Assembly (NCBI GenBank): GCA_963691815.1
Contig: OY829647.1
Coordinates: forward strand, 10,851,360-10,915,359
Direction: 5' to 3'
Length of the DNA: 64,000 bases
From: Echiichthys vipera
Lineage: Eukaryota; Chordata; Actinopteri; Perciformes; Trachinidae
How positions within the stretch are numbered: the stretch's first letter is position 1; each line of letters begins with the position of its first letter. Shown piece after piece: positions 12,111 to 26,037 of this stretch. Position numbers and translations under genes: made by a program. The notes beneath the pieces are model-generated. The model saw only the letters and a program-made list of their open reading frames with translations. It ran no database searches and had not been told where the DNA came from.

Positions 12111-15100
12111 GACACTCTCTGCCTGGTGTCACAAGAGTGGCCTCCCGGGAGCAGATCAGCCAATGATAACAAAGTAGCCAGATGTCTGGCGCTGGCAGAG
12201 TCCCAGAAGCCAGACAGCGGCACGCAGCAGCATCCGCTGTGGGCCACAGATCAAAGATACCTGAGAATTACTTATGGGCACAAAATATGTGTTGCTTACT
12301 CTACAGTTCCCATTAATAACAATCTGGGAGAATTTGTATTTCTAATTAACTCTTTTCTTTCGGCATACAAAGTGCTGTAGGTAGTCTAAGGCTGCAGCAG
12401 CAATTTTTCTGTGGCAACTGCGAGTCGACAACAGGAAGTCGGATGCAGCACTGTCTGAAGGAGCCAGATCAGCTTTAAATGCAGTTCTGAGGCTCAGAAC
12501 ACCCCCTGACTTGCCTCAACAAACAAACAAACAGTGTAAGAGTCAGCATATTTAGATTTAATCATGCTGCATGGTGCCTCCTTAGACTGGCCCTTGATGC
12601 ATACCTCGAAAAGCTTCAACTGAGGTGTAAATGTCATTAACGATTTTATTCTTGGCTCATTTTTATGACCCTGATACTCAGTCTTTAAATAGGCCAGTTA
12701 CACCAGCATTTCCAGTGCATTTATAAATTGTGGTCACTAAGCATCTGACTCACATTGATTTATACTTTCTACCAGAATTGAAGCCTTGCCTTGTTTTTCA
12801 CCATGGTTGTTTGTGTTAGTCAGACTGACATTAGGAAACATTGCAGTTCCATGTTGTTTTCTCCTGCAGGCCCTGCACTTCTTTTAGAGTCCTCCATTTA
12901 TGCCATCTTATGTGTTATGTTTAATACACAAATATTTAGAGTAGACCTCTGACTTTGAAATGAGAAGAATAGTTAAGCTCTCCCTGCCTTGGGAAGGCGT
13001 TTGTTGCCTTTTTTTCATCTTATGGGGGGAAGAGGCGTATTTCGTCTTGCGTACATTTGTGCATATTTTGTCAGGCTCACTACGTTCTAGTGCACTTAAA
13101 AGTCATTGTTCAACGGATGGATGATATGCATCCCATGCAATGTGTGTGTGCACTGGATTGTATTAATTATTAAGTATTGAAAGTGTTGCTTCATGTCCGT
13201 ATTTGATGGAGATCCCCCCTCTCACAGCCTGCCACCCCTTCCCCCAATTATGTATATTACCTTTGCTGGTGCATGGTTCATGCAAATCCTAATTTGCATC
13301 GCTCTCGTGAATGTGCTTTCTGCTGGCTGGAATCCCTTAAAGCCTCTAGTGAACACTGCCCTTCATCAGATCTTGGTTGTGACCTTTTCTACTTTTATCT
13401 ATTATCCTGTAACTGTGTGAAGTGCAAAGACAAACACAAAAAGCACCACATTGAGGTTTCATTGTTTTTGGCTTTTAATGGGAATACATAATTCTTTTCC
13501 AAAGTGTTCAACTTTTCTATATTTCTCCTCACTTTATATCAACGTTTAGGACGAGATGCAAAACAGCCCTTATGGTTTTCTTCACACGAAATGCGGAGTG
13601 AATTTTTAAGCTGTGTGATTACATAGAAAGTCAATTCAAACATGTGACTAGACGATCAACACAAGCCTATCTCTAATGTTTTACTGAAACTGAACTGTAT
13701 TGTGTTGGTTAAAACATGCTGACAAATAACCAATTAAAATTAAACGATCAATTTAGGTTCAAATCAAGCTTAACACTGGGAAGTTGTTCCACAGAAAGAC
13801 ATCTTTTATAAGTATATTTAAGGCCCTGCACCAGCATCCAGTCCCAGTACCTTTCAGGGTTACTCCGGGTCATTTTTTTTAATGTCGTTTACTTGAAAAT
13901 ATAACTTTAAAACGGGTCTTAAAACTGCCCTAGTGAGATCCTGTCTCCCAGCTCCGGCAGCTCATCACTCCTAAAACAGCCGCTCTCATCCACCCCAGCC
14001 CCGACCGTTATTAATGTGCGCTGAATAATTTAACAGGGGAAAATTACCATGCTCTTTTGAAAAGATTTTTGCCTACACAATTAAAGAGCATTATAGTGAT
14101 TTTTAGTTGAACAAGAATTATGACTGTTTTCCCTCCTCTCTGCTACACTTTCTGCCTTCCTTGTTATGAGCTGTGGGTGAGCAGAGTTGTAAAGGCCTGC
14201 TATTCTCTGTTTCTGTCTGACTGCTGGGAGAGCTTGTGCTCCAGCTCTGACCTATACCATGATGAGCGGCAAATGGATAATGGATGAAGTAGTATATGTT
14301 CAACTTCAGCAGAAAGGACCCCCATAATGGTCTGCTGGCCCCACTAAACATGGGCTATATTTGGGCTGTTAGGGCTTCAGTCAGGTGGTGTTAAAGGCAC
14401 CTGACTTCAGATAGCTACTCACACTCCACATGGCTGCAGATGTTGAAAGGATTGTATTTAATTATTTTTGAGTTTTTCATGCAAAGTCAAACAGTATATA
14501 TTAAATTTTTAAAAAAAGGATAGTAATAGCTTTTTTAAGAAAGTTTGTGAACAGTGCAATATTATACTGCATGATATTGGCATCAGCAGGAGCATTTGCT
14601 AGGCCTTCACTCTTATTCCATGCGGACAACTGTCCACATCTCAACCACAGGCCAACAATTGGCAGTAATTGGCACATTGCCTTGGCTGTCCTGGGAGAGA
14701 TCTGAGAGTGCATACGGCCACGGACAGGCTGCCCTTTCCACCAATTAGAGAGTTGTCTCCTCGTGGGGCGGGGGCAGGGGGAGGTCTACCTCACTGCTAC
14801 CTTGTCTCTTGATCAAAATGATTTGTGGAGATCCTTTTTCTCTTCACTCCTCTCTTCCTCCCAACCTGCCTCTCTCTCGCCACTGAGGTATTACTGTGTG
14901 TGAACTGCTAGTGAGAGTCTTCAGTCAAGGACCCCAACCAGCGACTGACAGCCTTACAGTAGCAGTCAGTGGGACATTCACATTAGAGGTGCTCTGACAG
15001 TCAGACTGTGCCATACAGGCTTTCCAATGAAAATGCTCCACACAGCTCTTTGCTGCTGGTTTCCTATTACATTACTTGCTGGCTCTCTTCTTCATATGAA

Positions 15101-17419
15101 CTCTGTTTTTTTTCTACCAGTGGATGTGACGCTGAATTGGGTTTGGCAGAAGCTGAAGTTTCTCCGAATAGCTGAACTTGAGTCTCTTTTATTCACACTT
15201 TCTCTTGTTGCTAGTGTATTGGCTTTTTGTTGTTGTGTCTCCAGGCATAAGCAGCGTGTTACAGCTGCATGGCTTTATTATGATGGCTTTGACGCAATGA
15301 TGGCAAGAGTCTCATGTGGTTAGAAATGTGCAGGCCACACAAGGTACCATGGGACCCCAGTGCAAAGGATCACAGGCCTCAGTGCATGCTGCTAACGCTC
15401 CCCGGTTTATGCCACAGGGAAGGCTGCGGAACCAACACCCAACCCCCTTATTCTCTCCCCCCTCGGTCTCTCTTGTCCTCAAAGCCTGTGTCTCTTCGTA
15501 CTTCAGTAAATATGAGGAGGCGAGGAGATGCTTCCTATACTCAGAAATATGTGTCAGGCTACTGGGTTATGTTGTGTTGCAATGTGATGTAGAAGGCAAC
15601 AAAGCAAGTGCGCTCAGAGAGGGAGAGAAAGAAACAGTCTTACTTATTCTCTTTAATCCATCGTGAGATATTCAGAACTAGGTTAAGTTATACCTCAAAT
15701 TACCCAACACTTAGCCCTTTTGAGCGTGTGACAAGATCGCTGTTTACAAATATGGGGCTATAGCAACACCACTTTTTTTCAGTCAACAATTAGCACAGGT
15801 AAAGCCTTGCCTTCACCACAGGTTGACAGGCTCACCGTAAAGCAGCTTTATTTCCTGCAAGGACCTTCATGAGGGGGGCCTACCTAATATGCTGTCTTGC
15901 CCCAGGGCCTGTGGGAGTGTGGTTGGATTATTATGTTAATGTGTGTGCCTCCTGCCCTCTCCTCAGTCCCAGCTGGCCTCCCTGTCGTTAGGAAGTGCTT
16001 TGCTCTGACAGAGGAGTAATATGCTCCGTGATTGAGGGGCCAAAAGATCGAGCACTATGAGAGAGGGGCCACCAATGATAAGCATATGATAAAAGTGCCA
16101 TTGTACGTGAATGCCTCAGAGACATGGAAGATGACTTAGCAATTCCTATGGATTTCAGTGGGAGAGTGAATATGTATAAGGGCTGTGTGGTCCTTTTTTG
16201 TGCAGCTGAATTTAATTGCCCATAGCATTATATCTCGTGCCATGTATTTTATTGTACTTTTATTGCATGGACTCTTTCATTATGTGCCAGTGACACATCC
16301 AACTGTAAATATAATGACTAACACTGAACAAGCCAAGGTGTGGGGCTTTTAATCATCCTGTAGGAATCAATATGAGACAAAGAGAAGATTCAGCTTAATG
16401 TAGTTCATAATGTAAATAAAGCAATTAGATGAGCTCCACTTCCGAGCGCTGTCAGTGAAGACATTCAATCAAACCCATATTTTAACGTCACAGGGTACAG
16501 TGGAGCCTCACTTGGTGTCTGTGTGTCATTCAGGTGCAGTAATGTGTAACAGCCTTAATATTAATTGATGGAGAGTTGGTTAAGTCAGTGTAACTCCATC
16601 AGGAAAAGGATGACACTGCTCTGCCAGGTGGCATTACCCCGCAGATCTATGTCAGACACTCTCATTTAATCAACTTGACACCAAAGTAAAAAGGGAGGTG
16701 AGAGAAAGGGGGAAAAAAAGCTAAACTTCTTATGACTTGTCGAGATGGAGAAACGCCGGTTGCAGTACTTTGCATCCTGCACATAATTGTGTAAAAATGT
16801 CAGCAAAACAGAGGAAGATATCTCCTTTTAAACACTTGTCTTTTTCATCTTGCTGCCTCAGGAGTGCTCGGGTAGCTACATATTAGCTTTGTGTGGGCCC
16901 ATTCACAAAGTGTGTGGAGTGTTTGTGTTTTGTAGGGGGTTTGTTTTGCTTGCTTTTTAATCAAGTTCAATTTCATCTCCATCAATACAAGCTCTTCCCA
17001 CTTCCCTCTTTCTCACGTCTGCCCGGATTATAATGTGTCTCTTTTTGCTGAGGAGCCTTCACTGTTGTTATTGTTTGTTCCCTTTTATGGGGCCCCAGCT
17101 GTAACGAGAGAAAGAGTATCTGTGGGTAATTGGTGGGTAAATACTTTGCTGTGACTAAACGTCAGAGCAAGAGAGTTTGTAACACAAGCAGGTTGTTGTG
17201 CTTGTGTAGGAGAAGGCAAAGAAAGACAAAGAGTAAATAGAGAAGCCCTTTAAGATCTGTTTTTACCTGATTTCCTTCCAGAGCATCAAACAAAATATCT
17301 TGAATCGCTGTTTTGCTGACTTTTCTTCTATCAAGAACTTGTTTAAAAAAATAACTATATCTTCTGTAACACCATGCTTACCATTTACAGACGTGATGGA
17401 TTCAGGCTACATCCCCTTT
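12111..17419. other. Gene-free interval
   Basis: No gene is seen. A CAAA short repeat lies at about 12520-12533. The stretch 13940-14110 has a conserved-element look (TTATTAATGTGCGC, ACAATTAAAGAGCATTATAG) but this cannot be verified here. The 116-codon frame at 15316-15666 has no recognisable domain. 16020-16480 is repeat-free and of mixed composition. Confidence 0.45.
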
Positions 17420-18050
17420 GTTGACTGAGCTGAAGCAATTAGACGATTAATCAATTAGTCAATTGATAATATTAATCGTTAACTATTGACAATTGTGAAT
17501 TGAATAGAAGTGATTGATCATTTCCATAATTTTTAGCAGTATAAATTCCCAAGTATTTACTGATTTGAGCTTCTTCAATGTGCTGCTTTTCACAGTTTTG
17601 CACCACTAGGGCAGTTTTTGTTCAGACAGTGCCTGGAGCAGGCTAATTGCTGGTCTTGCTGCTTGCAAAAAAAAACAAAAGCATTGAAATATTTGAGTTT
17701 GCTACAATGTAACATCTCCAGTCACTCTGGTCCCTCTTGCGTGCTCCTTCCATTTTAGTATGATTGTAAATTTACTAAGTAACTGATTATTATCATTATC
17801 ATTTAACCTGCCATCTATGAATTGTTTATTCTATAAAATGTGAAAAAGTCGTAAACCCCGTTTACAGAACTGTGAGGAAACATCTCCAAATGTATTGTTT
17901 TGCCCGACCAACAGTCCACAACCGGAAGTGCGTCAAAATATCAAATATGCAAAGGAAGCAGATCTAATCATTTGAGAAACGTTTGGAACTTTGCTTGAAA
18001 AATGACAGAAACAATTAATTGTTTATCAATTGTTTATAGATGTTGGACTT
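17420..18050. repeat. Decayed teleost repeat (AATCGATTAAT-type), copy 2
   Basis: The first part (17430-17530) has gacgattaatcaattagtc and related ATTAATCG patches. The later part (17810-18050) has tctataaaatgtgaaaaa, aacagtccacaac and acaattaattgtttatcaa. All are recognisable pieces of a repeat widespread in fish genomes. The middle (about 17560-17800) is unrelated or too diverged to align by eye. Confidence 0.4.
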
Positions 18051-20939
18051 AAGGTCTAGCCAGGCAAAAAAAAACAACCAAAAAAACACATTCTACTTCT
18101 ATTTCTGTTATTATTGTTTTCTTATACTGTCCTGTTTACAGTCAAATGTGGCATGATTTCACTCAACAAATGAGAAGTCGTTCATTTGTCTGCAGTGCAC
18201 TTTGTTTCTTTTTTGTTCATGTTTCTCGAGTATTAATGGGATTTCTCATTATTGGTTTCTACTGTCACATTTACTACAATTGCTATTTTTACTATGGTCT
18301 GAGTGAGATGCAATTTTTTTCCCAGTATAAATGCAACAAATAAAAACCGTTACAGGAATGAAGAATGAATAGCCAGTGAAATCTTGAAGTTGCATTCAAC
18401 CAGTGGCATGCCTTTACTCTAGACACTTATCAAGCCCTCTGAGACACATTTAGGTTGACTTCACTTTTCACTTAGATCCATTTAGATCCCTCCATTTTTT
18501 TTTGTTTTTTGTTTTTTTTTTACAAGCAGGTGACTTTTTACTCAAGTTTTAGAAAATGGAACAGGGGCACTTTGATTGTTACCCTCTCCTTTGTTGTTTG
18601 TTAAAGGCCTCGAGTTTTGGCAGCCATTGTCTTTAAACTCAAAGCTGTGTTAAATGCATCCCCGGCCCAGCTAATGAGGGGGAGCCTTCAAAACCTCCAT
18701 GAGATGATGCTGTCAAATGTGTGACATAAAAACGTTGCATGTAATCCCCCTGTGCAGACCCTGGCTGTAAATATGCCAGCTCCGCCATTTTCACAGCGTT
18801 TACTCCCAGTTCAAACAATCTCTCTCCCTGCTCCCCCCCTTCCCCGAAAAACACAATGACAGCTCTGCGATATTCCCCTCTAGATTCCTTGGCTGCTTGC
18901 GACCAATGAAAAAACCAGGAACAGCTTTGATAATCTCCTTCATCCACATTGTGGGTAAGATACCTCTCTCTTCTTTGTTTCTGTGGACTGAAACTTGTGC
19001 CACTCACATATTTTGTGCAGAGCGTGCTCAGAATCTTGGGTGTGATGCTTGGAAATGAATTGGGTGAATTTTGTGCAAAGGACTGGTGCTGTTTGTTTGC
19101 ATGGTTCTGTGTTTGTCAACACAGTATTAGACACTAGCTCAATATGAACATGTGGTAGGTCTACAGTATATTGCCTAAATTGCATACTCATAGTCACTGG
19201 CAACCAGAATATCTGCAAAATGCCATGAGAGCCATTCATCACCTTCATCCTAGAGAGAAACATATTGTATCTAGTCTGATGGGACTTGCCAATCTGTAGT
19301 CACATGGGTAAAGAGGTCATTGAGTGCATTTTGTAGAGAATTTAACAACTATTGAAATATAATGACTACTACTGAGCACTTTAGCAAAATGATAGACTAT
19401 ATCTTCAAACAACAAAGATTTGTTTCTGCATCAGAGGCCCCAGAACTCTATTTTTTTAAGAGCAAAACTAAAAATGTCAATTGTTTATATTGTTTTTTTT
19501 TCTGCTACCTGAAGTTTTCTTGAACAATACATTTTCAAAAGTAAATGAAAAAATACCCATATGGTTATATGGTTAAGTTTGCATTAAAGGGACCTTTTGG
19601 ACTTTTTATATAAATAAATTATGCTTCCATTGAGTGTTTCTTGCTGAACCGAGGGTGTGTATCCTTGAGGATTAATAAATGTGTTGAATGCATTTCCCGC
19701 CTGAAAAAAGCATTTGCTGATTTTCAAAAGAATTTGAAACCTTTGTTGTTAACATCCATGTTTGCTTGCATCTTCGTGCACATGCGCAGGTATAATAACA
19801 GGAACCCACAAAACGTTGCTCCATAATGTTAACGTTAAACAAAAAACAAAAAACTCCAGGTACCTTTCTAGTTCAGGTAACTAAATATACTTGTCTAGGG
19901 GAAGGTTGTTATGATGATAATGATTCAAAGAAACCAATGTTGACTGACACAGGATGCGAAACTGCGGTGAGACATCCACCAGAACCTCTGCCCTGAGAGG
20001 CTTTGCAGCAGCATGAAGACATCATGTTACTTCCGCCTTTGCCAACTAGAAACAAAAGTAATTACTATCATGACTGCAAGCGTTATTAGGAAACATACAC
20101 TAGGTCATATCTTGTGTTTAAACAACCATCTTAATAACCTGTTGTTTTTTTTGCTGCTGACAATGTTAACATTGGAATCATTTTTTAATACAGTACATGC
20201 CCTAATTCATTTATCGTGTGGTAGCTGAGGCATATACAGTACTGTCTGAAAACAGCTTCAATGACTGGCACATAGGAAATATTAAGGGCAGCAATCTTGC
20301 CTGTAGGGCGATCTTGATATAGTGGAGAGTGATGTTATTTCCACAGTTTTCTACTTTCCTTAGATACCTTGATTTTGCCTTTGTGGTGTTTAAATTGTGT
20401 TTTGATAAGATAACATTGTTTAAGCACAAAAAATGTATTTCAAACATGTACTATTGCTAATTGCCAACAATATTAAACAATGGATTGCGAAAATCATATA
20501 CTCAGTAAGTGGAGTTACCATTCAATTAAAATAAGTGTAGTTCATGTCCCTCTCTTTCATTATTTAGCACCACACATGCACAAGGCACACACTCGCCCAC
20601 ACACCATTTGACTGTCCTTGTAGATGTGACCCACACATGTTCATCATCCCTTGTCTCTGCCTACTTTGGCTGCTCGTCACGCAGCAATCCATACTGTGGC
20701 TTCTCATTTGCAGGCTCCGTGTTTTGTGTGGTCCCTCTTTTGCTTCCCATGGATCTCTCTGCAGGGAGCTGAGCTGACAGACTTGTCTGATTGATGTATT
20801 GGGGGGCGTCTTGTCAGCTATTGTTTTCCTCGCCAGCGTTTGGTGGCTTCACTCACCAGCGTTATCTGTTCCACCTACAGTATGTATATAAGGGTGAGTC
20901 AGATTTACTTTACTGCAGGAGAAATGGGTCATATGGCGA
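18051..20939. other. Gene-free interval
   Basis: No gene is seen. Poly-T rich runs lie at 18497-18522. The minus-strand open frame at 18639-19007 has no recognisable domain or splice context. Confidence 0.45.
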
Positions 20940-20952
20940 CCTAAGGATTTCT

Positions 20953-21143
20953 TCTTTTTTTAAATTGGTAGCTTTTCAAACCTTTATTATATAGGACGGA
21001 CAGGAAATGGGGTGAGAGAAATTGGGGGAGACATGCAGCAAAGGGCTGCAGGTCGGAAGCAAACCCGTGGCCGCTGCCTCAAGGACTTTCAGCCTCTTTA
21101 CACGAGGTGACTGATTTAACCACTCAGCCACTGGCCGCCCTTG
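20953..21143 (-). mobile_element. tRNA-like SINE, minus strand, with intact target site duplication
   Basis: On the minus strand the element starts with a tRNA-like head (gtggctgagtggttaaatc) near 21140 and passes through a degenerate B-box-like region. It has the body cagccctttgctgcatgtc and ccccatttcctgtc, then aataaagg and an A-rich tail. Flanking 13-bp direct repeats cctaaggatttct lie at 20940-20952 and 21144-21156 and match perfectly, as expected for LINE-mediated insertion. The body is shared with the copy at 37128-37262. Confidence 0.75.
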
Positions 21144-21156
21144 CCTAAGGATTTCT

Positions 21157-23600
21157 GTAATCCGTGAGCAGTAACTAAACTCACTTCTTCTGTCTGACTT
21201 GAAGATTTAAGAGCTACATTTGTTGTGGTCTTTTGTGAATTTGTTGGGTGTCTGTTTTTTAGCTGATGCACTGTACTGAACCTTGCAACTTTTCTTTAGA
21301 TGACTTTACCAACTTCTATATCAAGAGTCATGACTCTATGCAAGTAGAGTACTCACCTTAAGACCATGAATAGTTTTCTTCTAGTTGGAGTGTGTACCTG
21401 AAAACTTTCCCACAGAACTTTCCTCGATGTCAGTGTTCGCTCTCCTATCTACCCCTGCACCCTTTGATAATCCTGCCCAAAACTCCTTAAATTCACAAGA
21501 GAATTCTTAAGAATTCTTGGAAAAACTCCTCTCCGGCAGTAGATGTGTTACCGCCAACCCATTCACCTACCTGATGAAGTGGGCAAGGCTGGAAGGTTGG
21601 AGAGGCTGGATGTCCGATCACGGCACAGGCCATTAAAGATGAAGGACCGGTGCGTGGTCAGAGGTAGAGGGGAAAACCAAGCCAGGCATGCGGACAGTGG
21701 GCGCTCGCACCTTCCCTTATAGCATCACAAACCAGGCCGACACTTCCCCCAGTAATGAGCAGGGGCCCAGACTATAGGGTCAATTATTCATACCGAGTCA
21801 GCTGGGAGAGATGGAGCGAGAGAGGAGGGGTGTTGAAGCCTCATCGAATCCTACAATTCTAACACACTCGGCAATGATTTTTTTTGTTGCAGCGCTGCCT
21901 CCATCCACACAACTAAATCTAAGCCCAAGTCTTGTCTGGGTGGATGGAGTGTAACTTTAAAAGGCATACAAGAGTGGCCACTCACTCCAGTGGCCATCCT
22001 GCAGCAGTAGCCTTGGCTACTCCGCCATTCTCTGGCCTCACAATTACTGAGTTGAAAGGACAGACATTGATCGTCAACACACTAAACTTCTTTCCAAGTA
22101 CTGTCATTATGCATACAGTAGACCATGTCGGGTCAGTTATCAAAGAGAATTACTCAACACGGAGAGCCTCAGTGTCAAGTATGGGTCTTCCATGTTTGTG
22201 CTGTACGTGTAGATTATTTTACTGAATTAGCATTGTAGATGCCCAGGTCAAACACAAAAGGAAATGCTTTGTATTACTCAAGATCCTCAAGCCTCACCGG
22301 GGATTGCCATAGCAGTCTTCTTGTTTTTTGTCAGAAACAAATGAGCACTTGATCATTGGCAATTCAGCATAGAAGGATCAAACCTATTGAGATGCTACCC
22401 TTCACATCCATTTAAGAGGGGATTGAAGACGATGATAGAGCAACCCATGGGAACGAAAATGACTCCTCCTTTCAAGGCCATTTTGCCCTAGTAGAAATTT
22501 CCATGTCTTCATGTTTAGTGGCAATATCTCCCACGTCAGGATAATCCATTTAGGTGACAGATTGCTGAGCTTTTCACTCACAAGTTGCATATGGGTCTGC
22601 ATTTTAATACTTCACAAGTACAAGGGGAAGAACAAATCTAGTTCTTGCTGTATCTACACATGTAGTATGTGCAGTGAAGATCCGCGTAAGATCTGAGTAT
22701 CAAACAGTTAACCCCTGTAGGGTAGACATCTGCCTATAACAAGTTTGTAGTCTTCAGCTTTGAGTTGCTTTTAATTGGTTTCCAATGGGGCCGAGAGAAG
22801 GCATCAAAACATCCATAGAAACTTTTCAGTCTTGCAACATGATTTACTTTTTTTGTTGTCCATCAATATTGTCTTTGCTTCCCAGTGTTTCTTTTGCCAA
22901 AATCAGCTAAATGTTTATATTGCAGTCTCAAGGTGGGTGATGGTATTTGTATTTTAACAGAAATATGACTGTTTTCACTACTGCAGCAGTCATTTCAGTG
23001 CCTGTGAACACATTATTATATACCATACTATTTTTTGTATTTTTTTACTTGCAGGAATGGCAAGTACATTAATTTTTGAGGTACTTTGAGGCACTACCAT
23101 GTAACACTACTACATTTCAGAGGGAAATATTAACTAGAAATATATTATGGCTGACGTTATAGTACATATTTAAATTTTATATAGAAATTACAATCGGCTT
23201 TATTACTAGACCTGGTAGCCACTCATTTTAGGGAGGTATGATATGAGGAACAAATGCCATAACGTTGAATACCACAATAACATCATTATCTGCGATAAAT
23301 AAACAGATCTAAAAATGTGCTCAGTTTTGTATTAATGTCGCTGAAATGCAACAAGTTGCTTGTTGAATAACAAAAATATAAAAGGAAATTATTTCATAAA
23401 GTATTTTAATATAAAGAATTAACTGAACACAATAGTTATATTTTAAAAATGTCATTTTTTTTACTGATACTGTCTTTCAACTTACTCCAAAAATGCTTTT
23501 TCACAATGTGTTTATTTCACAAGTTGATATCGCGATGACGATTAAAAGCCTTACTCCTTCTTGATGCCACCTTCTCAAAGCTGCATTATACCATAGCACA
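21157..23600. other. Gene-free interval
   Basis: No gene is seen. The part 21540-21880 is GC-richer and repeat-free. The part 23000-23500 is very AT-rich. Confidence 0.45.
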
Positions 23601-23948
23601 CCTGAGCCAGGAGGGTGGCATGGTGGGGTGGTTAGCACTGTCGCCTCACAGCATTGGTTCGAATCCCGGCTGGGGCCCTTTTGTGTGGAGTTTGCGTGTT
23701 CTCCCCGTGTCCGTGCGGGTTTTCTCCGGCTTCCTCCCACAGTCCAAAGACGTGCACGTGTTAGGTTAATTGATTACTCTAAATTGCCCGTAGGTGTGAA
23801 TGTGAGTGTGAATGGTTGTTTGTCTCTATGTGCCCTGCGATAGACTGCCGTCCAGGGTGTACCTCGCCTCACGCCCTATGTCAGCTGGGATCGACTCCAG
23901 GCCCCTGCGACCCCGGTTGAAGATGAATGAATGAACCTGAGCCAGGAG
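23601..23948 (+). mobile_element. Full-length tRNA-derived SINE (DANA/Mermaid-like) with target duplications
   Basis: The body is 23614-23935. The head has a promoter A-box-like tggggtggttagcac and an exact B-box GGTTCGAATCC at 23656-23666. Then come gtgtggagtttgcgtgttct, cccacagtccaaagacgtgc, ctctaaattgcccgtaggtg and a GAATGAATGAA tail. The flanking repeats cctgagccaggag at 23601-23613 and 23936-23948 are identical (14 bp if the preceding a is counted). Perfect duplications indicate a fairly recent insertion. The resemblance to zebrafish DANA is from memory; the head-plus-tail architecture is seen directly. Confidence 0.85.
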
Positions 23949-25829
23949 AAGAATGCACAGAATAAAAAGGACTACATATCTGGTCGTCACTATTGGAATC
24001 CATGCTATGTGACATTATGTGACAAACTGACCATGACCACAGACCACACCTTTTCATCCTGCAGAGTATTTTATACTAAAATAGCTTTTGGTTGGAGTAT
24101 ACTGTAAGTTTAAATGAATCTACAATGGTAGTTTTCATATCACCTTAAACATCTGTTTAAAACAGCTGTTTAAAATGATATTATTACTGAGTCATAATTG
24201 TCCATGAATATTTTATGAGTAAAGGTCGAGTAGATGAGATCCTTTGTGCATTCATTTACAAATGCATAATAATGGACCAAATCAAATCATGTAATAAAAA
24301 TAAACATTACATTACCTCTCTATTAAAATGGGGTTCCCTTGCAACTGAATAGTATTGTATATCTCTGTATTCATACTGGAGGGCATGCTGTGTACATTCT
24401 GCTGCGAGTGACTGTGACTATGGAGAGACATCTATCAAAATCACATAATGGCCACCATCAAGATGCACCACGAAGTAAAAACACATTGAAAGAAGATTCC
24501 CCTCTTTATTAGCTGTCATCATTTCCATGAATATATGTGCAAATAAATGGCTAGTATCACCCAGGGAGCCAATGTGTCCCCAATGAAGCTTTGGAAATGG
24601 GATTTGGAGGGAGGCGAGGCAGTGTGTATATGTGTATATGTGAGGGGGGGCCTGGGGGTGAGAGAGAGAAAGAGAGAGAGAGAAACAGAACGGTGGGGGG
24701 CTTCTTGGATGAAAAATCATCACCAGTCCAAATGCAGATATTGTGGCGGCCTCACACTCTTGCCAGTGTCACCCTCCATTCGTCACTGTCCGCAAGCCCC
24801 TCTCTCATTAAGTGGCCCCGCTCCGGCGACAACTTAATTTCCTTAAGAGGACCAGACACCTGATTCAATTGTGCGCCCATTACAGATTTGTTTTCCCTGT
24901 CTAGGCCTTGCTGGGACCACATGGCTGTGAACAGAAATACACTCCCCCTATATTAAATGTTGGGGACATAATTCCCAGACATATGATTCATGTCTGCCTC
25001 CCAGTATCCATCCCTCACAATGCCCTTAGCTCAAATGATGGGGTAGCTCCAGTCAGCTGGGCTGGTTCAGCCGCTGTAGATATGATATCATCAGTGTTGT
25101 CTTCTTTTTTATATGTTCTGATAGTTACAGGCTTACATCACGAGGAGACTAGTTGTTTTTTTTCGATTTTTTGATTAACTTCTCAAATCCATCCATGATG
25201 ATTTTTGTGTTTTGACCTTTTCAAACAAGATCATTTTTCTTCACCTGATTATTCGGCTCATTGGTTTGTTATCACGTCATCAGATGACCCGGAGCTCTTT
25301 AATAATTTAGAGACACTTTTGAACCATTTCAACATGACTGCTCCCCAGTCCTCTGTCTTTGAAGATCAGAGAGTGTAAGATGTTTTTATCTGTGCATCAG
25401 TGCGGGTGAGACTTCCATTGTCCATTTGACTGCTGGTCTCCATAGCTTACCTCTCACCTACACCTGTCAGTCAAACGGTAGCCGTTGGAGACCGGTGAGA
25501 AACAGCTTTTCCTCTTGTACAGGGTTTAACTGATTGTTGCTGTAATTTTTCTGTCATGGCTTTTATCTGCAAGGTGTGAGTATGTTTGATACCAGATGCT
25601 CACCCAAAACCACACAAAAGCCTCATTTATTCATTATTTATAGTTCTATAGTTTTAGTTTTTTTTATACAAGCATCCTGTCAGTTACCCAAAAAGTTATC
25701 CTCTGAGGAGTCATTTTCGATCCCCCAATTGTCCAAATAGGATTGTGTGTGTGCACTGTTCGGTATTGGATGTTCTGCATTCTGAATAAAACCAGACATT
25801 AACACCCACTACCCCCACTTCCACACAAG
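23949..25829. other. Gene-free interval
   Basis: No gene is seen. A GA-rich tract lies at 24659-24684. The stretch 24830-24910 is repeat-free with TTAATT and ATTACAG patches. Confidence 0.45.
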
Positions 25830-25896
25830 CACCAATACACACACACACACACGCACACACACACACACACGCACACGCACACGCACATGCACACAA

Positions 25897-25945
<49 letters not shown>

Positions 25946-25959
25946 TGCACACAAGCACA

Positions 25960-25995
<36 letters not shown>

Positions 25996-26037
25996 TGCAC
26001 ACAAGCACACACATACACACACACACACATACACACA
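25830..26037. repeat. Compound CA microsatellite with periodic interruptions
   Basis: A CA tract of about 208 nt is broken at intervals by gcacatgcacacaagcac-type blocks at about 25881, 25940 and 25991. The interruptions recur in nearly the same form, so the array has grown by duplication of larger blocks as well as by slippage. Confidence 0.95.

Noticed and set aside
15316..15666. 116-codon plus-strand frame
   Set aside because: No known domain, overlapping frame of similar length, and no splice or promoter context; consistent with chance.
18639..19007. 122-codon minus-strand frame
   Set aside because: No recognisable motif; composition like surrounding non-coding DNA.
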